Shown: piece after piece, positions 42,701-47,799 of the stretch | Layout of the letters: each line of letters begins with the position of its first letter | Position numbering within the stretch: the stretch's first letter is position 1 | Assembly: GCA_031292145.1 (NCBI GenBank) | Contig: JARLHR010000211.1 | Span: 1 to 47,799, forward strand | Source of the DNA: Clostridium sp. | GTDB lineage: Bacteria; Bacillota; Clostridia; Clostridiales; Clostridiaceae | Reading direction: 5' to 3' | DNA length: 47,799 nucleotides | Program-made: the position numbers and the translations under genes | The notes under the pieces: model-generated | The model's database searches: none | Told to the model about the DNA's origin: nothing | The model's input: the letters and a program-made list of their open reading frames with translations, nothing else

Positions 42701-42738
42701 AAAAAGAGAGATTATGAAAAAATCTCTCTTTTTTTGGG
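42701..42738 (+). terminator. Rho-independent terminator
   Basis: AAAAAGAGAGATT pairs with AATCTCTCTTTTT, with more T residues following; ends the OYE-nitroreductase transcript. Confidence 0.88.
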
Positions 42739-42830
42739 TTATGCAGAAAGACCAACTGTTAAAAGTCAAATAATTTATATTAGTAGATGATTTGCACAAT
42801 CTGCCTGTTGTTGATTTAAGACATTAAGCA

Positions 42831-43493
42831 TTATTTCATTTTTCTGTATTCAGAAGGCGAAACTGAATATTCTTTTTTGAATATTTTTGAAAAAGCTAGT
42901 TGATCATCAAAACCTAAAGAATTAGCTATGATAGAAATAGGTAATTCTTTAGTCGTTAATAATTTACAGGCTTTTTTTAATTTTAATTCAATGAGGTATC
43001 TTTTAGGCGATAACTCATATTTTTGGCTGAAAATTTTAGCTAGGTAGTTAGGATGTATTCCAAACATTCTGGCGATATCTACAATTTTTATTTTTTCTGG
43101 ATAATTTATATCCAGAAAAAATTTGATTTCGTCGTCTAGTGAGTTTTTAAAACCAAAATCTTCATTAAAATTTAAATCTTCATATAACGAAGACATAATA
43201 TCAAATAAGATACTATTAGCTTTAAAATAATTACTTGTTGAAGATCCTTGCAACTCAATTATTTTGAATATGTTTTCTTTGTACTTATTTATATCCAAGT
43301 TATGAAAAACATAAATTTCGTTGGTAGAGTTCATAAGTTGATAAGTATACATTTGAGAATTAATTCCTAAAAAGCCAATCCAAACATAGTGCCAAGGATT
43401 TTCTGAATCTGCTTCGTAATATGCCACTTTATTAGAAGGGATGATAAATGCATCTCCTTCAGCAACTGTAAATATATGGTCGTTGATATGTAA
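42831..43493 (-). pseudogene. AraC-family regulator, 5' truncated
   Basis: The C terminus is a good double helix-turn-helix: IKIVDIARMFGIHPNYLAKIF, then SPKRYLIELKLKKACKLL and DDQLAFSKIFKKEYSVSPSEYRK. The N-terminal cupin domain survives only from DHIFTVAEGDAFIIPSNK onward; the open frame stops at 43494 and an ATG appears only at 43427. About 70-80 residues are missing relative to AraC/MsmR-type sugar regulators. It abuts a head-to-head truncated GH32 gene, so one deletion removed both 5' ends. Confidence 0.85.
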
Positions 43494-44251
43494 CTATTTA
43501 TATTACAAAAAAACAATTCTATCATTTAGAACCCTACAAGGGTTTGATGAACGATCCTAATGGATTAGTATATTTTAATGGTCTGTATCATGTTTTCTTT
43601 CAGTGGAATAGAGTTGAATTAAATCATTCTTATAAAGAATGGGGACTATTTACTTCTGAGAACATGATATCCTGGAATTTCTTTGGGAGTGCGTTGCTAC
43701 CAGATCAATACTATGATTTTCATGGTGTATATTCAGGTAGCGGGTATGAAATCGATGACCAATTGTATTTATTTTATACCGGTAATAGTAGATTTGATGG
43801 AAAAAGAAAAAGTTATCAATGTTTAGCTATTTCGGAAGATGGCAAAAGGTATCTAAAGAAAGGTCCTATTTTAACCACACCAAAAGAATATACTGAACAT
43901 TTTAGAGATCCCAGGGGATTCAAGGGAAAAGAAAATCCTTTTCTTATGGTAATTGGAGGGCAGTTACGTAATGGATATGGAGCTATTGCACTTTGTCGTT
44001 CACAAGATGGTGTTAATTGGGAATACGTAAATAAGTTAGCAATTTCTAATTCATGTCAAATGATTGAGTGTCCTGATTTGTTCAATATTGATGAAACTGA
44101 TATTTTAATATATTTCCCACAGAAAAGGGATAATAAAAAATATGAAAGTCTTTCAAGTTTTGCAGCATATAAATTTGGGAAATTCAATGAAGCTGATGGA
44201 ATTTTCGATTCAAGTAATTTAGATTCTGATTTTAAATTAAGGCTTTGTTAA
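43487..44251 (+). pseudogene. GH32 sucrose-6-phosphate hydrolase-like gene, truncated at both ends
   Basis: About 255 codons against a usual length near 480. It carries all three catalytic blocks, NDPNGLVYF, FRDPRGF and ECPDLF, and reads upstream as QFYHLEPYKGLMNDPNG without a start codon or ribosome site. The C-terminal part of the propeller and the beta-sandwich are missing; the frame ends in a stop after FKLRLC. It lacks a signal peptide and resembles cytoplasmic ScrB/SacA enzymes rather than the secreted levanase at 943. Original partner of the AraC gene, probably a sucrose locus. Confidence 0.88.
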
Positions 44252-44439
44252 AGAATAGTGTTGATAATTTTATTGTCAATTTCGGCACATATATATTTAT
44301 CATTATTAGACTGTATGTCACGATTAAATACTGTCATTAAATCATCGAAATTTAATTCTTTACTTGGCCATAATTGTTTGAATAATAAAAATACATCGTT
44401 AAAATCTTCAATTTTTGAATCTCTAATTATTACATCCAT
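44248..44439 (-). pseudogene. N-terminal fragment of a GNAT acetyltransferase
   Basis: 63 codons, starting MDVIIRDSKIEDFNDVFLLF and containing YICAEIDNKIIN, the first strands of a GNAT fold. The acetyl-CoA-binding half is absent, and the stop overlaps the end of the GH32 remnant, marking another deletion junction. Confidence 0.75.
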
Positions 44440-44542
44440 ATATTAATACTCCTTAATATATACTATTTGTCTTTAATTTACAATTGTCCGTTTATTTAAT
44501 TATATATCACATAGTTGCAAAATTACAAATACTTAACATAAA

Positions 44543-44810
44543 CTATATATAAATTGCTTCTCTAATTCTAAAGTCCTTTAATTTTGTGTCAGAATGACAG
44601 GTATGAGATTGTACCAACAGATTTTTACTCTTAATAGTATCTTTCCCTGTGTTAAAGATTTCCAACCACTTGAACCAATACATATAATTAGTAAGGTATT
44701 TAGTTGCAACGACATTAAACTGTACATACACTTCTTTAGTTTGCTATGGAAAGCGTTAATATGCTGTATTGAACATGATATTATGATATGGCTATTGAAT
44801 TACATCTGAT
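44543..44810 (-). pseudogene. IS1595 (ISXO2-like) transposase C-terminal remnant
   Basis: On the minus strand, HINAFHSKLKKC and, after a frameshift, FNVVATKYLTNYMYWFKWLE resemble the end of ISXO2-type transposases, which carry NxxExFHSxLK and GVATKYLxNYLxWF. Upstream sequence is too decayed to read. Confidence 0.6.
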
Positions 44811-44846
44811 TGTTGCCATATCACTAAAATAAACCAATTTTAAAAA

Positions 44847-44877
44847 CCCAGAAGCCTTTAAAATCAAGGCTTCCGGG
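44847..44877 (-). terminator. Terminator of the P1 peptidase gene
   Basis: GAAGCCTT/AAGGCTTC stem flanked by CCC/GGG; on the minus strand it is followed by a T-run. It lies 84 bases past the peptidase stop. Confidence 0.8.
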
Positions 44878-44960
44878 AATTTGTTTTTGAAGCGCCGGAA
44901 ACATTTGGTAAGGAACAGCTAGCACCGATTTCAGGTCCTATTTGGTGTGTATATCTCTAG

Positions 44961-45902
44961 TTATTGTGCCGCCAGTGCCCCGCGGATAATGGCTTGCTCC
45001 AGTACAACCGCAGCGGCTGTACCCACTAGCGTAATGAGCTCGTCGCTCGACAGGTTACTGGTGTATGAACCCAGGGCGAGGCAGAAAATTGTGTCACCGT
45101 CCCACTGCGTGTGGTTTGGGGAGATGGCTCGGGCCATTCCGTCTTCGGCGAGTGCTGCCACCCGGTTGGCTTCTGCTTTAGTCAGCCGCGCTGTTGTAGT
45201 TACTAGTGCGATTGTTGTATTCCTGGTCTGCCTGGACTTCGGTACCGGCACACCGGACAGCATCGCCTGGGTCTGGTTGACAAAGGTTCCGTCAGGATTT
45301 AGCGCTCCTACGACGATACGTCCATCACACCATACATCTCCGACGGGATTGACCACCGCCAGGGCCGCCACCACGGGGCCGCCTGGAATGCTAATGGAGG
45401 CAGTACCAAGTCCTGACTTCATTGGCCTACCGTAGATTTTTCCCGCCGTTGCTCCCGCTCCGGCACCCACATTTCCTTCCGGCACGGGACATGCATTTGC
45501 AGCCTGGCAGGCGGCGTAGGCAAGGGTCGCATTAGGCGGGGGTGAGCCCTTGGCGTAGGGGAGGTCGTAGATGACCGCCGCGGGTACAAGAGGTACATCG
45601 TCGATCCCTTGCTTAACGAGCCAGCGCATCACACCGCCTGCGGCCGGCAGCCCGAAGAAACTGCCGCCGGTGAGGAGGACGCCATATACAGGATACTCTG
45701 CAGTACCGGGGCGGATGATATCGGTATTCTGTGTGCCGGGACTACCTCCGCTTACGGATACGCCGGGGACTGCCCCATCCGGGCAGAGAATCACCGTGCA
45801 TCCCGTACGGCCGCTTTTGTCCTCAGCATTCCCCACTAGGATACCGGGAACATCAGTAAGTCCTCCCATAGTGGTTGTTTGCATTTTTCCATATTTCACC
45901 AT
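44961..45902 (-). CDS. P1-family (S58, DmpA/BapA-like) peptidase
   Basis: 313 residues, AAAGGAG ribosome site. Family hallmarks: GGLTDVPGILVGNAEDKSGRTGCTV, then GGSPGTQNTDIIRPG, LLTGGSFFGLPAAGGVMRWL, and NTTIALVTTTARLTKAEANR with the autocleavage/nucleophile region, then HTQWDGDTIFCLALG. These Ntn-type enzymes cleave themselves and act as aminopeptidases or on beta-amino peptides and amides. Codons are rich in G and C, unlike every other gene in the window, so recent acquisition from a GC-richer donor is likely. It has its own terminator. Confidence 0.92.
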   Translation of the reverse strand: MVKYGKMQTTTMGGLTDVPGILVGNAEDKSGRTGCTVILCPDGAVPGVSVSGGSPGTQNTDIIRPGTAEYPVYGVLLTGGSFFGLPAAGGVMRWLVKQGIDDVPLVPAAVIYDLPYAKGSPPPNATLAYAACQAANACPVPEGNVGAGAGATAGKIYGRPMKSGLGTASISIPGGPVVAALAVVNPVGDVWCDGRIVVGALNPDGTFVNQTQAMLSGVPVPKSRQTRNTTIALVTTTARLTKAEANRVAALAEDGMARAISPNHTQWDGDTIFCLALGSYTSNLSSDELITLVGTAAAVVLEQAIIRGALAAQ

Positions 45903-46628
45903 GCTTATAATCTCCTTTATCGAAAAATATTGTTATTGATGATTTATTACTGCAGCTCACACATGTGAGTAATCCGTGACGTACCAATGACTTCGTCACA
46001 ATGATCCAATGCATTTACCTGAAAATATGGACAATCGGAATTAACACAAATATCTGTCTCAAATCCGGTACGAGGGGTACATTTTACTTACATTTGCAGG
46101 CGTGTTATGAAAATCGAGCCAAAGGATTATACCGCGTGCCGGCCCGCATCGTATTGTAGGTTTTCTAGTAAAACGATTCATCCAGTCAGTTCTGATTCCT
46201 ACTACGGGACATTCAGGTTCCATCCATCTATTCAAACTGGTTATTAGACACATTATATGTCAATTAAGATAAAAATGTTACTGGCAAACAGCGTGATGAT
46301 TAGAAGTATGCGGAACCAGATTGGGAGTATTGCATGTTTATTTTGAGGCGGCCTAAAGCAAGATTGCAGCCTCCGGCCTTTATAAATAAGAGTTTCCGAA
46401 GGATGTTTTTTTCTTACTCATTTTATGAGGTAAATAACAATGAAAATACCAATAATATCAAAAATTAAAAAAACAAGAGCAGACCCTAAAAATAGTTTAT
46501 GAGGAGACACTTATAATTACAAAAGATTATTTAAATATTTATAAGATAATTGTATTAAAGATTTTATGAATGTATTATATAATGGAACAAGTAAAATAAT
46601 AAGATATGAAGAAAGATAGAGAGAAAAA
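45903..46628. other. Gene-poor stretch, partly GC-richer
   Basis: Up to about 46390 the composition still differs from the host, so it is probably part of the DNA acquired with the peptidase. A 64-codon minus-strand frame (46059-46253, beginning MCLITSLNRWMEPECPVVGI) has no recognisable family. A 20-codon frame at 46440-46502 (MKIPIISKIKKTRADPKNSL) resembles the start of phage portal proteins but stops at once; it may be a remnant. No firm gene. Confidence 0.45.
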
Positions 46629-47411
46629 ATGAATATTGCAGTTACAACTACGAGAGAAGCAGATGAGAGTTTAAATTATAAAGCAAAAGGTATATCTAAA
46701 GATTTAAATATATCATATATAAAAAGAGGTAATTTTAGTATCAAAAAAACAATTATAAAAGGCGGTTTTGATTACGTATTAGTAGTTGAAAAAGATAAGA
46801 TTGTCATAAAGGGAGAGGATAGTACACTATTTTGGCATCCTAATATGTCAGAACTTAAGATTAAATCAATAAGACAAGGCAATAAAGATATTATGATAGA
46901 GGCAATGAAATTAGAAGAAGGAAATAGTATATTAGATTGTACTTTAGGTCTTGCAGGTGATTCTCTTGTTTTTTCAGCAGTTGTTGGAGAAAAGGGATAT
47001 GTAGTAGGGACGGAAGTTAATAAGTATATAGCTTATTTAAGTAAATGTGGATTAGAAGACTATAATAAAGTTAATAGTGAAGCTATAGATAATATAAGGG
47101 TCGTTAATGAGTCATATGAAGGTTATATCTTAAAGCAAAGTGATAATAGCTTTGATGTAGTATATTTTGATCCTATGTTTAAAGAACCAAACAGAAAGTC
47201 AGCATCAATAAATGCATTTAGGGATTTTGCAGATCACAAAGGATTAACAAAATACATTTTAATGGAAGCACTTAGAGTGTGTAAAAAAAGAGTTGTTATT
47301 AAAGAAAGACAAGGTTTTAATGATTTTGAAAAGCTAGGAATAGAAAAATATTATGGAGGCAAAAAAAACGGTGCAATTATTTATGGAGTAATTGAAAAAA
47401 TAAATAAGTAA
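46629..47411 (+). CDS. Class I SAM-dependent methyltransferase (RsmJ-like)
   Basis: 260 residues, starting ATG 46629 with GAGAGA upstream. N-terminal domain of unknown type, beginning VTTTREADESLNYKAKGISK, then the Rossmann methyltransferase core from about 93: MIEAMKLEEGNSILDCTLGLAGDSLVFSA (SAM motif I, DCTLGLAGD), GTEVN (motif II), and YFDPMFKEPN (a DPM-type motif IV). This is the DUF548/RsmJ-like group found widely in Firmicutes; the enterobacterial member methylates 16S rRNA, but the target of the Firmicutes members is not established. A terminator follows. Confidence 0.85.
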   Translation: MNIAVTTTREADESLNYKAKGISKDLNISYIKRGNFSIKKTIIKGGFDYVLVVEKDKIVIKGEDSTLFWHPNMSELKIKSIRQGNKDIMIEAMKLEEGNSILDCTLGLAGDSLVFSAVVGEKGYVVGTEVNKYIAYLSKCGLEDYNKVNSEAIDNIRVVNESYEGYILKQSDNSFDVVYFDPMFKEPNRKSASINAFRDFADHKGLTKYILMEALRVCKKRVVIKERQGFNDFEKLGIEKYYGGKKNGAIIYGVIEKINK

Positions 47412-47438
47412 TTTGTTAGCGGATTTTAAAGGCCGTGC

Positions 47439-47452
47439 TTCGCCTCCACCAT
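47439..47452. repeat. Dispersed repeat, copy 2
   Basis: TTCGCCTCCACCAT after GTGC and GCGGAT; matches 28741-28754. It lies between the methyltransferase stop and its terminator. Confidence 0.55.
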
Positions 47453-47454
47453 GA

Positions 47455-47476
47455 ACCCACGACAATTGTCGTGGGT
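47455..47476 (+). terminator. Rho-independent terminator
   Basis: ACCCACGACAA-TTGTCGTGGGT, a perfect 22-base palindrome followed by ATTTTAATTT. Confidence 0.85.
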
Positions 47477-47799
47477 ATTTTAATTTAAAGAATATTAGAT
47501 TTATTAGAATTAATATCAAGGTTTATCCATGTTCTAATCATTTAATCTAAATTTCTCGTTCAATTGTTCTTTATTAAAAGTAATCTTTTGAGGCAGATAG
47601 GCATACTTTACGTATTTATAAATGTAAGGTGAAGTACTGATTTATAAGGATTGAGTGTAATTGTTAAAAAAAACACAAAGAATTCTAAAGTAACTAAACA
47701 TAAATTAAAGTTACTTAATATTTTAAATTTTCAGACAAAATGATATTATCTAATTACACCAAACAACAACAAAAAAATATTAAATATAAAATGTAAATG
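47477..47799. other. Gene-free end of window
   Basis: No gene is supported. A minus-strand frame at 47650-47534 reads like a protein tail (KYAYLPQKITFNKEQLNEKF) but has no start; it may be the end of a decayed gene. Confidence 0.4.

Noticed and set aside
45571-45939. Plus-strand open frames over the P1 peptidase gene
   Set aside because: Long antisense frames are expected in GC-rich coding DNA; the minus-strand frame has full family motifs.
46059-46253. 64-codon minus-strand frame in the GC-richer stretch
   Set aside because: No family, no ribosome site and no intact continuation; listed only as part of the gene-poor region.
46440-46502. 20-codon frame resembling the start of a phage portal protein
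   Set aside because: Too short to support; stops at once and no phage genes lie nearby.
47534-47650. Minus-strand frame looking like a protein C terminus
   Set aside because: No start codon or ribosome site, a stop just upstream, and no recognisable family.

Overview
The window looks like a chromosomal stretch of a Clostridium sensu stricto species (C. beijerinckii/saccharobutylicum type). It is very AT-rich, uses AT-ending codons and strong GGAGG ribosome sites, and carries anaerobe-type 4Fe-4S flavoenzymes. No rRNA, tRNA or CRISPR array was seen. Almost everything reads as accessory, recently rearranged DNA.

Layout. 0-5 kb: the end of a mannose/fructose-type PTS EIID gene followed by a large secreted levanase/inulinase (GH32) with choline-binding repeats, an arrangement like levDEFG-sacC of Bacillus subtilis. 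5-9 kb: a MarR/esterase lipoprotein operon, then nitronate monooxygenase divergent from a TetR regulator. 9-20.5 kb: a decayed IS3 transposase; two paralogous modules of MarR regulator plus QueG-like iron-sulfur protein sharing one palindromic operator; a GntR/LysE pair with a strikingly symmetric divergent promoter; TetR divergent from an FadH-like enoate reductase and a flavodoxin-like protein; and TetR next to an unknown seven-helix membrane protein. 20.6-28.5 kb: TetR divergent from an RND efflux pair, followed by a rifampin-phosphotransferase-like enzyme. 28.5-30.4 kb: an IS110-family element with an amber-interrupted transposase and a possible bridge-RNA leader.

30.6-39.5 kb is a metal (probably zinc) locus: a znuA-C-B-B-like ABC transporter, an intact CxCC-bearing COG0523 GTPase, a DUF1980/TIGR03943 protein and an unusual fusion of a COG0523-like GTPase domain with a COG0701-type permease. 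The fusion is present twice, once truncated. A third COG0523 gene is a pseudogene split by a palindromic MITE-like element. A 25-base palindrome sits on the start point of the ABC operon.

39.5-42.7 kb: a TetR regulator, a partial tandem duplicate of it, an OYE flavoprotein and a ferredoxin-nitroreductase, with three copies of one operator. 42.8-44.8 kb is a gene graveyard: AraC and sucrose-hydrolase genes fused head-to-head by deletion, a GNAT fragment and an IS1595-type remnant. 44.9-46.4 kb is clearly GC-richer and holds a P1-family peptidase, probably acquired by transfer. The window ends with a SAM-dependent methyltransferase.

The theme is many small regulator-target units (at least five TetR, three MarR, one GntR), several controlling flavin or iron-sulfur reductases, transporters or detoxification enzymes, with operators that can be read directly. 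Functions are inferred from motifs and context; no database search was possible.
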